Origin: Coriolopsis trogii
Taxonomy: Eukaryota > Basidiomycota > Agaricomycetes > Polyporales > Polyporaceae
Direction: 5' to 3'
Length of the DNA stretch: 64,000 nucleotides
NCBI GenBank assembly: GCA_020543525.1
Contig: JAHYIO010000004.1
Location: 2,356,001-2,420,000 of the forward strand
Shown piece by piece: positions 54,446 to 64,000 of this stretch. A model generated the notes under the pieces. It searched no databases, was not told where the DNA came from, and saw only the letters and a list, made by a program, of their open reading frames with translations. Position numbers and translations under genes: made by a program. Position 1 is the stretch's first letter. Each line of letters starts with the position of its first letter.

Positions 54446-55241
54446 TCACAAACGAGACTTCATGCCGTTCACAGCCGCAGCCGCAGCCGCACGGGTGCGC
54501 GCAAGGAGCCCGTGGCCCGGAAGGCACCTATGCAATAGCGGGCAAACCCAGTCAGTCCCATGGCAACCACGCACAGGAATTTGCTTCACGTACTTCTCAA
54601 GGAGAGTCATCACTTCCTCCCCTCCCGGGAGCTCACGCCAGTCGCGCATGAGCTCGCCGAAGACGGCGTACATCGAGAGCACCTGCACGCCGGCAGCACG
54701 CATGCGGTCGTTCGCCTCACTCGCCGTCTTGACGTCGAACGTTCCCGACGCGTCGCTGTTCGCGAAGACCGTGTACCCGGCTTCCACGAGCGAGAGGGCG
54801 CAAAATGTGGTGCATACCTACATGTGCGCAGGTATCCGGGTCAGTTTGCGTGGTACGGATGGACTTCAATAAGAGTCGATGAAGGAGACGTACGTCGGTG
54901 ATGATGCCGGCGATGATGACCTGCTTCTTTCCCGTGGCCTCTACGGCCTTGCGGAACTCTGGGTTGTCCCATGCGTTGACCTCACCCTGCCGCCTTATGA
55001 GCGGCGCGTCGGGGTGGAGTGCAAGGACCTCGGGCAGAATGGGCCCGTTGAAGCCGGTGTCCTCGCTCGTGGTGAGCACAGTAGGAAGGCCGAATAGTTT
55101 GCCAATCGCCGAGTGGGCGAGGATCTTGACCCTCATGTCCGCCAGCGAATGGTCGCGGGTGAGTAGGAAGAGACCCTCTTGATGGTCGACGACGAGCAGC
55201 ATCGCGTCGTCTTTGTTGATGCGCTCGTACTTGAAGGACAT
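54446..55241 (-). CDS. Isochorismatase-like (YcaC-type) cysteine hydrolase, copy 1
   Basis: Minus-strand exons 55241-54894 (348 nt), 54817-54594 (224 nt) and 54527-54446 (82 nt) give 217 residues. Catalytic Asp is in MLLVVDHQEGL and catalytic Cys118 in ITD-VCTTF, across the first intron. INAWDN-like EVNAWDN and NDRMRAAGVQVLSM are typical of the YcaC branch of isochorismatase-like hydrolases, which act on amide or ester substrates not known here. It has no signal peptide. The C-terminal exon is diverged and rich in Ala (TRAAAAAAVNGMKSRL), and the segment before it reads VMTLLEK where the other copies have PFFDT. So this copy may be evolving away. It is one of three in tandem (with 56763 and 59163). 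Confidence 0.88.
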
Positions 55242-56762
55242 TGCGAGATGCGAGGTCTCCGATGCTGGAGCACGATGCCTGTAGAAAACAACCGGATGAG
55301 ATTGCATTGACGGAATGATTGTATAAGGCGGGACTTGTAGACCTACGCACAAGAGAGGTAGCTGGGGCGTTGCTGTACCTTCACGCACACGAGCCTCTTT
55401 ATGGCCACTGGCACTCGCTCAGAATGTACATGATATTCGAGTATCAGAGTTAGACCACAACGCTCGGCGGCCGAGGATGAGGCGTTGTAGCGGCACCTCG
55501 TTGCGCGCAAGGAGTCTTCGTCATTGCAGAGCGTACTCATCGAACCTACAACTACAGCCACAGCAGATGACGTCGTAGGATAGCAATGCAGGTAGCAACT
55601 CTGAGGCTCAGCACGCGCACACCCACCTTTCTCGCCCTGGAATGAGGAACGCTGAGCCAGTATCTCCTGAACGAGCTGCAAGTGACGTCGTCAACAGGTC
55701 TCCTGATAGGCACGGGGCCGAAGGCCTTGCCTTCCATGCCTGTCATGAGTCATACCTATCGTTCATTAGCCAGTCGTAGTAATAGCAGCTACGGATCCCG
55801 GAGATGGTAGACGACGCTTCCACTCTCAACGGGTCGGCAGTGAGGGACGCGTTGTCCCGGCAAGTGTCGCTCGCGACTTAGTCGGTTCCACTTCACGATG
55901 GTACTCACTAGCACGGTAGGACCATACCAACATCGTATGCGTGCCTGCCAGCTAGACGTGCACCCTTTCAATACAGCCGTCAAATGAGGCGCCATATCTG
56001 CCCAGCAATGGTAAATTCAGCACTTGCGCAGACCGCGTATGAGATATCGACTACCACGCACAGCTACCATGGAGTATAGCATCATGACGAATTGACGTCT
56101 GTGACTGACCAAGGTAGCACAGCTCACAAATGAACCAAGCATCGAGGGTGAATCCGCAATGCACTCGGTCATCCCATCAAGTTTTTGAGGCGTCAGAGTC
56201 GTGATCCCAGTCGTTGTCGCCGAGAGTTTGGCAGTCGGGCATTTGTACAAGGGAAAGCGGCGGCATGGCGCTCGATCCTCGGAACCTTCGCCGCCCGAAT
56301 ACCATGGAATACTAATTGCCACCTAGGGAATGTAAGAGATTGAGCGTGCGAGCCTGAGATGGGGCCTCTGACCTCTAGAATCTCCGGGATCACGATTCAT
56401 GAAGTTGACTACCATACCGGCACTTGGAACTAAGTTGGCGAATCGCACCAACTCGAGGTCGGCTGGTCTGGCCTCTAAACTGTGTAATGAGCTTTCTCGC
56501 GAGAGACTGACACGGTGGTTGGATAGCACTCGGCGAAACGTGCATGTCGAGGCTGGTGGACCGTGGACTGTACAGGCATTTCTCGCAGGCGTCTCCCACT
56601 GAGTCGGAACGTCGCAAAAAGCCGAACCAATGTTGACGACGGTCCGGACTGCCGCATGCCGTTCGGCTCCTAACAGCAACTTTCATTCTCTCCTCAAGAG
56701 TCAACACAACACGACTCAAGTCTCGACGCTTTATGAACATGCTATGCCACATTTCGCAACTC
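55242..56762. other. Intergenic region
   Basis: Spacer between hydrolase copies 1 and 2; no gene supported. Confidence 0.45.
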
Positions 56763-57560
56763 CTACAGCTCGAGCCCGGAAGGCGTCCCGTTCATGAGGG
56801 CTGCATCGTGGGCCCTCGCAAGCATCCCATATTCCGGGAGATACCTTGACACAATCGCACGAAAAAAAACACCCGTGAGTCGCTGCAGTGTGCGAGCAAA
56901 GGTCTAGGCGACTTACGTGTCGAAGAAAGGCATCATCTCTTTGACACCAGGCGTGTTGCGCCAGTCGCGCATGAGCTCGCACGCGACCGCGAACATCGAG
57001 AGGATCTGCACGCCCGCCGCGCGCATCCTGTCATTAGCCTCGCTCGCCGTCTTGGCGTCGAACGTGCCCGAGGAGCTGCTGTTTGCGAAGACGGTGTACC
57101 CGGCCTCGACGAGGGAGAGTGCGAGGAACGTGGTGCACACCTATGGAAGGGACACCCGCGAGATGGATAGGTGAGTCGTGCATCAGTTCAGACCAGAAAG
57201 GCAAGGACATACATCAGTGGTGATACCCGCGAGGATGACTTGCTTCTTCCCGGTTGCCTCTACGGCGCTGCGGAAGTCGGCGTTGTCCCATGCGTTGACC
57301 TCTCCCTGTCGCTTGATGAGCGGCGCATTCGGGTGCATTGAGATGACCTCGGCTGGGAGAGGACCATTAGGACCCGTCTCCGTGCTCGTAGTGAGAATGG
57401 TGGGGAGGTTGTAAATCTTGCCTAGGGCTGCGTGCGCCAGGATGCTGTTCTTGACGTTGACCGGGGTCTGGTCGCGCACGAGCTGATACAAGCCTTCCTG
57501 GTGGTCGACGATGAGCAACATGGTGTTGCTCTTGTCGATGCGTTCGTATTTGAATGTCAT
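56763..57560 (-). CDS. Isochorismatase-like (YcaC-type) cysteine hydrolase, copy 2
   Basis: Minus-strand exons 57560-57213 (348 nt), 57140-56917 (224 nt) and 56844-56763 (82 nt) have the same lengths as copy 1 and give 217 residues. It reads MTFKYERIDKSNTMLLIVDH (catalytic Asp19), GKKQVILAGITTD-VCTTF (Cys118), YTVFANSSSSGTFDAKTASE and the C-terminal YLPEYGMLARAHDAA. The frame is intact with consensus splice sites. No targeting signal, so probably cytosolic. The usual family chemistry is hydrolysis through a Cys-linked intermediate; the substrate is unknown. Confidence 0.92.
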
Positions 57561-59162
57561 CCTGACGTTCTGTTCTGTCTGGAAGATGTTTTCCTGAGTC
57601 AGTCATGCAGCAGGATAGAAGACAGAATGACCCACAAGAGATGGCCTCGGAGCTTCTCGATGCTGTCGACCTCACTTTCGACTTGACCCTCTTATACGCC
57701 ATCTGCGCGGCAAGCGCAAAACACAGACGCAGACTCAACTCCTATATTAGGACATACGCCGTCCGACAGAGGATGTAAGATTGGCATTCCTTGGCATCAT
57801 CGCCTCCGACTCGCGACGTCTACGATCGTGTGTGCTCTTCGCCCGGTATGGTATGGGCGCTTGACCACACGACGAAGTGGATGCTCTGAAGAGCACAGTC
57901 TGTCCCATGCGATTCCATCGACACCGTATGCTCGCCGCTGGGATGACATAGAAGACTGCAATTTGCGACCATGAGGGCTCGTGCCGAGCCGTGTGCTATG
58001 CTAGAACGTAAGTCTGGTATGGCAGGATTCTTCGTAGGGCTGATATGCTCCCTCCCTAGCTGAAGACCCTGATTTGCAAACCGTCGAACCGGCGGCATGT
58101 GTGGGATCTCTGAAAGACGTGGATATTCAGTCATTGTGCTGAAGGGACCAGAGGTTCAGACGTCCACATAGCAGATTTCGGAGTCGGTGAGCAGAATTGC
58201 CCCTTCCCCAACTCTATCAGATATTCCAACGTACAGGACATTGTTACAACGACAGCCGCAGGCACGAACACCGACTCCAACGCTACACATTGGCCATTTG
58301 ACCACGCAAGTGCAGAGTGCAAGCAACGCCAAGCCATCTCCAATTGTGTGGGTTCCTCGACAGGAGAGCCGGCTCAGCTATCCCAAGTCATCGCGTTCAG
58401 CTCTCGAAATACTCCTGCTGGAGAATCGGGCATTCGCCCATATAAACCGATGGTACGGAGGTCAGACGGGGGGACCGAAGAACTCTTTTTGCCCGCGAGC
58501 TGCACGTGCGCATTACCTCCTCTGCGACTGCAGCGCTCTCTAGGAGATATTATGAGCCGGGCCCGCGTGTAATTGGGTTTATCGTGTGAGTACTGCTTGC
58601 TCTGCTTGTTGTCATATCAATCCCCGCACTCCTCAATCAAGCTAACCTCACGCTACGAAGCGGCTGAGGAAGAGTGCGTCGGGTCATTGGGTGGGACATT
58701 CGTGAGGTACGTGGGCACCACAGTGTGACGATGCGGGGCTTGATGACCAACGTCCCCTACGGGTCGGCGAACGCTCCCGACTCAATTAGGCCAGGACGAG
58801 GTCGCTGTGGACGAGGACCTGCTTGCGAATTGCGAATCCGGTCTAAGAAAACAATGGCTACCCCCGCGTGAGGGACGACATCCCGTCCTCCATCTCTCAG
58901 TCTTCTCTCTGTCGCAGCCGTTTTGTCAGCATGGATGCAGTAATCGGCGATGTAGAGGTATGCGATTTCTTTTTCTCGTCAATCTCGCGTTAGCCAGGCT
59001 GTAGGTCACGCTTGCATTCAGGCGTGAATATGGTCCTCTCTACTAAATACAATTCATCATGATCATGAGTCTACAACATACTGTTGTGAGCCACGTCGCA
59101 GGTCTCGGTCCCAATCCCCGCTCGAGTCGGCCTTGCCAGTGACTGACTTCAAAGCATCAACT
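57561..59162. other. Intergenic region
   Basis: About 1.6 kb with short open frames but no supported gene. Confidence 0.45.
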
Positions 59163-59987
59163 TCACAGACCGGACTTGGCTCCATTCGCAACTGCCGCAT
59201 CGTGTGCGCGGGCGAGATATCCATACTCGGGGAGATATCTGCAAGGACCGCTGATGAGTCCGACATTCTACAGATTCCCTGCGACCCTGGACTCTTACGT
59301 GTCGAAGAAGGGCAACATCTCCTTGGCCCCGGGCGAGTTGCGCCAGTCGCGCATGAGCTCGCATGCGACGGCGAACATCGAGAGGACCTGCACGCCCGCG
59401 GCGCGCATCCTGTCGTTCGCCTCGCTCGCGGTCTTGACGTCGAACGTCCCCGACGCGTCGCTGTTCGCGAAGACGGTGTACCCAGCCTCGACGAGGGAGA
59501 GGGCCAGAAAGGCCGTGCAGACCTGCATGCACGCGCGCGCGTGGGCGTGTCAGACGATCAGTACCAGAGCGACCCTCGCGCGCACACTATCGCGCTCACG
59601 GTCAAGCAGGAGTCGGGCGGGCAGGACAGGACGTACGTCGGTGGTGATACCCGCGAGGATGACCTGCTTCCTCCCGGTGGCCTCCACGGCTGTGCGGAAT
59701 TCGGCGTTGTCCCACGCGTTCACCTCCCCGTTCCGCCTCACGAACGGCGCCCCAGGGTGCATCGCGATGACCTCGGCGGGGAGGGGCCCGTTCGGGCCCA
59801 ACTCTGCGCTGGTGGTGAGGATGGTCGGGAGGCCGAAGACCTTGCCGAGCGCGGCGTGCGCGAGGATGTTGGTCTTCATGTCCGCAGGGGTGCGGTCGCG
59901 GGCGAGCTGGAAGAGACCTTCCTGGTGGTCGACGACGAGCAGCATCGCGTCGTGTTTGTTGATGCGCTCGTACTTGAATTTGGACAT
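59163..59987 (-). CDS. Isochorismatase-like (YcaC-type) cysteine hydrolase, copy 3
   Basis: Minus-strand exons 59987-59637 (351 nt), 59522-59299 (224 nt) and 59238-59163 (76 nt) give 216 residues. It differs in length from copies 1 and 2 by one extra N-terminal codon and a slightly shorter last exon. Catalytic Asp20 lies in AMLLVVDHQEGL and Cys119 in ITTD-VCTAF. The C-terminal exon reads YLPEYGYLARAHDAAVANGA. Wobble positions are very GC-rich compared with copy 2, so it may be the more strongly expressed or older copy; that is only a guess. All motifs are intact. Confidence 0.92.
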
Positions 59988-61691
59988 CCTCGCCTGATGG
60001 CTGTCTGAAGCTGCTCAGGCTGTGGGGCAGCTGGGGCTGACGTTTATCGGGAAGGGGGAATAGGTATGTGACCGCTTTAATGTCCCGGGGTTGAGGCTAT
60101 CGCTCGTCCCATCCAGCTCACCCGTATATTCACTAGCACCGTTGTCTGGCACTGGCAGTTCGGGCTCTCATGAGAGACACAGTGGCGTCCAGGGTCGTCT
60201 TATCGTCGACTCAGGATCAGTCGCCCGGCACGCAACCAAGAGAGTTCCACAGGTCATCGTCGCGGCCGGGCCAATATGACGGGTATACTGCGCCCAAGAA
60301 ATCTCGGAATCGCACGTAACAGCCCTGCCAGGTGTCCCGGCCCTGCGCTATCGCATCCACCTTCGAAGCAAGGGTGAGTGACGAGGGAGATCCTCCTATT
60401 CTCAGGCTAAACATGGTTCCTGAGCACGCACGCGGCACCAGAATCCTTCAGCTCCCAACGCCAATACTGTACAAATGATTTCGCACCGGCCTCAGCCGAG
60501 TCCATAGGCCTTGGATACTAGGTGGCTTCTCCGAGTTCACAGTCGGCAAGTGTAGACACACGGCAGTGAGCTCCAGCTCGTCTTTCAGCCTCACGCACCG
60601 AGTCCATCGCTGTTGACCGGATGTCAGTGGACCAGGGATCGGCCCGCGCCGTACGTGAACGACCACTCACTCGAAGGCTGCTCATTGGCGGTCGGCACAG
60701 CCGGAGCTCGCTCACCTTCTTACTTCTCAGTACTGCGCTAGCTACTAGTCGCCCTTTAGCGCTGTCAACGTCGTGGAAGGTTCACTCTCGCCGCGAAGAT
60801 AGGTCGGCGACGGCGCCGCTCAATCACTCACATGCACATGCACACGCATCGCACGCGGCTTCCCCGCACCCGTCGCGCAACGTTCAGAGGCCAAAGTCCA
60901 AAGACCGACGTTCGACGTCCAGAGCTCAGCAAAGTTTGAAATCGATCGACGACGGACGGACGTGTGACAGTGTATGGCGGCTTCGCTTCCCCTCAAGCTG
61001 CCGGCCTTGAGCATTGGCATGAGCCTGAGTCTGGAGGGACGTCACGGGGCATGGAAGTGTGCGAGTGGTCGAGTGCGGATCAGGACCAAGGCGTTGGGAA
61101 TTGGCCTGCCACGCCCCGATTTTGGGGTGCATGAGCTTGATCAAGGCTTGAGGTACGAACTTGAGGTACAGTGCGAACGTGGCGGGATCGGGCGGCATGG
61201 AAGGTGGGTCGTGGACGATGGAGTGGTCGGAGGAGACCAGCTGATCGCACACTCGCCCATGGGACGAGAGTCCGCGTCGGGAGCGGCGCCGACGCCCTCG
61301 TCAACCGTGTGCGTAGTACTCGTACACACTGAAGAACGCTGATCGACATATTCGTATTCGTTGGAACCGACAGATATATACATGTATTCCATTATACGAC
61401 ATACTAGTCATGTTTCTACATTTTAGGACTTGGCGCGTGCGTGAACTCGTGAAAAGCCGTGTCGTTCGTGTCGCGCGAGAGGGCCTACTCGCTTACTCGC
61501 TGATCCGCTCAGGGACGCGAAGGATGGATGGGGGAACGGAGAATGGGGTCGTGGATGAGAGAGAGACGAACGGAGAAGGTGGTGATGTGTGTTGCTGCAA
61601 GATCGAGAGGTGCGGATAATATAATTTAGGAAGGGGGGAGGCAGGGAGGGAGAGAAGGTGTGCAAAGGGAACCAGAGTCGGCGCAAGATCC
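59988..61691. other. Intergenic region
   Basis: About 1.7 kb. A minus-strand frame at 60926-61252 includes PATFALYLKFVPQALIKLMH and could be part of a small gene, but there is no other support. Confidence 0.4.
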
Positions 61692-62177
61692 TCAGTGCGT
61701 GCCGTGGGCCTTCTCTTTCGCGTGTCCGTTCGCGTCCCCGTTCGCATCGCCGTTCACGGCCCCGCTCGTCTGCGCGGGTGCGCTTCTGAGGCTGTCAAGG
61801 AGCGCAGACGCAGCAGGGTCCCTCGGCGCGAGCCTAACATACACCTCCTCGATCCGGCTGTCCCATCGCGCCCCGTCAGCATCCGCATCCGCATCCGCAA
61901 TCGCGCACACACACCACCAAGAACAGAAGAGACGTACCAAGCGGCGCCGTTGCTCTTCACCTTCATCTCCGCGTCCGCCCGCAGCTCCGTCTTCGCGTGC
62001 GATCCGGGGAGCGCGACGTCGAACATTCGCAGGATGTGCGCAAAGTGGCTGAAGAGGAGCGCGTCGGCGAGGAACCGCCCGGGGCACGTGCGGTGCCCGA
62101 ACCCGAACGCGTACTTCATCGGGTGCAGGATGTCGGCGTCGGGGAGGAGCGCCTTGCCGGCGGGGTCGAGGAAGCGT

Positions 62178-62208
<31 letters not shown>

Positions 62209-64000
62209 CGGACTCGTCGCGCGAGATCGCCCTGGAGCGGGAACATGAGCGGCGGCGAAGAGAGAAGGACAGGGGACGCACCAGTTGTTGGCCATGATCG
62301 TGGCGCCTTTGGGGATGAGGAAGTCCTTGTAGTGGTCGTCCTTGATCACCTCGCGCCCGACTGTTGCACGGCATCAGCACGCGAGGCCAGGTTCGCGTAC
62401 ACAGAGACGGACGGTACTCACTGACGGGCGCGATGGAGACCCAGCGGAGGACCTCGGAGAGCACGGCGTCGACGAAGGGCAGGTTCTTGCGGTCCGCCAT
62501 GGTGGGCAGCCGCCCCCCGAGCGCGTCGACCTCTGCTTGTGCCCGTTTCTGGATCTCGGGGAACTTCGCCATCGCGAGCAGGAACGTGAGCGTCGCGGAC
62601 TCGGTCTGCGCGCGCGCCATCAGCACCCGAACGAAGCAAAGAGGTCAAGAGCGAAAAACGCACCGCGAGCATGCCGCCTATGGCGAGGCAAGGATGCCGC
62701 CGTCAGCTTGGGGCGATCGAGATAGCGATCGTACGCACCTGCGTTCATCGTGACCGCGATCATGCTCGATCGATCGTCCGGGTCCACGTCTGTTGCCGCC
62801 GCCGCCGCCGCCGCCGCCCCCGCGCCCTGTGCGGGCAAGACGCTCGACATGACGGACACTTCGCCTGCGTCCTGTTACGGTCGAAAGCGGCGCGCGCGCG
62901 CTGTACGTGAGCGGTGCTGCTGGCTGTGGGAGACGGGGATCGCGGGGCGAACCTTGGTCTCGTGCATGATGCGCACGGTCGTCTGCGCGGTCTGGTGCAG
63001 CTGTTGCTTCCACTGTCGGCCGAGCTTGAGCATCGGGCCGTATTTGGGGGACCATGTCGGGAGGTAGGACACTGCGAGACGGTCGTCAGTCTGGATGGGC
63101 TAGCGTGTGTGCACGAGGGGAGACTTGCGGAAAGGTATGACGTCGAAGGCCTGATACCGGTCTCCGAGGACGTCGGCGGCAAAGTGCGCGAGGTTGTTCA
63201 TCTCCGTGAGGATGGACTCTGTCTGGGGCCCGTTGTAGCCTGTGGAGACCTTGAGGAAGACGTGTCCGAGAGAGCTGCATGCCGAGTGTGAGCTTCGCGC
63301 GAGAACTGGGTTGGACGAGCGGGACTCACCTGTCGATGTTCTTGTCGAGGTTCTTGCACTCGGGGTCGCTCGCGAGGAGCTGGAGGAACTGGCGCGAGGA
63401 CTGCTCGTAGTCGGCGTCGTACTGGTTCACGGCGGAGGGCCCGATGCCCATGTGGAACTGCTTCCGGGCGTTCGAGAAGACGTCTCCGGGGTCCATGAAT
63501 GGAAGCGTCATGGTCAAATCAGAGCTGCGCGCGCAGTCAAGTGTGAGTGGCGAGGCGCGACAGGAGGCAAGGAAGCGACGAGACGCACATGTTGGCCATC
63601 TTCCGCGGAGGCTTGTTCGAGTACTGCTCGACCTGTTTCGTGAAGAGCGCATCGATGGCCTCGCGCGAGTTGAGGATGATGATGGTCTTGTTCAGGACGC
63701 GGTACGTGTTCACATCGCATCCTGTAGAAGCGCGTCAGTCAGCACTGGCCGTCGTGCAAGGACGTCGTGTATGCGGCAGCGTCTCTCCCAGGGGGAGATC
63801 TGCCCCGAATGGGACGCCATCGGATATCCGAGCAGTCAATGTCGAGACGCGGTCTCTGCCCAACGCAGCTCTCCGGAGCCGGCAGGGACAGCCCCGGGCT
63901 CACCAAGACGGATAGGACAGGGACGCGTTCTCAGACTGTCAAGACAAGAGGTGGCTTCTGGGCGTGCTGCTGGAGTATGCGTCTGGCGTACTCTCTGCGC
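61692..64000 (-). CDS. Cytochrome P450, 5' end outside window
   Basis: At least eight minus-strand exons are visible. Reading from the right: CDVNTYRVLNKTIIILNSRE and FTKQVEQYSNKPPRKMANM (from 63721), SDLTMTLPFMDPGDVF, YNGPQTESILTEMNNLAHFA, SYLPTWSPKYGPMLKLGRQW, an I-helix region, then SEVLRW (the ExxR of the K helix), PEAFRPERFLD and the haem loop FGFGHRTCPGRFLADAL with the axial Cys. It ends with an odd repeat-like tail, VNGDANGDANGHAKEKAHGT. A 14-nt micro-exon (near 62678-62665) seems to join NAGGMLA to TESATLTF in the I helix. The N-terminal membrane anchor lies beyond 64000. It should be an ER-bound monooxygenase; the substrate cannot be told. Confidence 0.88.

Noticed and set aside
61695..62207. 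Plus-strand open frames opposite the P450
   Set aside because: They arise from GC-rich codons on the opposite strand; the minus strand has the haem-binding and ExxR motifs.
1..64000. CRISPR arrays, rRNA or tRNA genes
   Set aside because: No regularly spaced repeats with unique spacers, and no recognisable rRNA or tRNA cores were seen; the organism is eukaryotic.

Overview
The window looks like a gene-dense stretch of a basidiomycete (Agaricomycete, probably wood- or litter-decaying) nuclear genome. The evidence is intron-rich genes with 45-70 nt GT-AG introns, roughly 55% GC, F-box genes of the type expanded in mushrooms, and secreted proteases of families common in polypores (M35 peptidyl-Lys metalloprotease, S53 sedolisin, membrane-anchored A1 aspartic protease, M43 pappalysin-like protease, TAP-like S33 hydrolases). 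Exon borders below were worked out by hand from reading frame and splice consensus.

Layout. 1-0.7 kb: a broken M43 metalloprotease. 2.7-15.4 kb: six small secreted Ser/Thr/Val-rich repeat proteins, three on + and three on -, flanking an aspartic protease; all six share a phase-1 intron at the end of the signal peptide. The minus-strand part has been segmentally duplicated and carries an aspartic-protease relic. A small conserved fungal gene lies at 14.1-14.5 kb. 16.8-18.6 kb: an F-box gene. 19-24.6 kb: a transposon-rich interval with a nearly intact Tc1-type element (199-bp inverted repeats, TA duplication, one amber codon) that appears to sit inside a host exon, plus two candidate non-autonomous inverted-repeat elements.

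25.3-35.8 kb: an F-box/WD40 gene, a beta-carbonic anhydrase, a coiled-coil protein, an F-box-like gene and an M35 protease, all on -. 37.3-38.7 kb: a C2H2 zinc-finger gene, with an inverted paralogue at 45.0-46.0 kb. 39.4-44.5 kb: a 13-exon TAP-like hydrolase and an S53 protease on +. 46.3-49.8 kb: two F-box-like paralogues with a degenerate WD40 unit between them. 50.5-52.8 kb: a second TAP-like hydrolase on -. 54.4-60.0 kb: three tandem YcaC-type isochorismatase-like hydrolases. 61.7-64 kb: most of a cytochrome P450 whose 5' end lies outside the window.

Taken together, six protease or peptidase genes in 53 kb suggest extracellular protein breakdown: endoproteases (A1, M35, M43) make peptides that S53 and TAP-like exopeptidases could shorten. 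The other recurring theme is local duplication and decay of F-box, zinc-finger, hydrolase and secreted-repeat genes.
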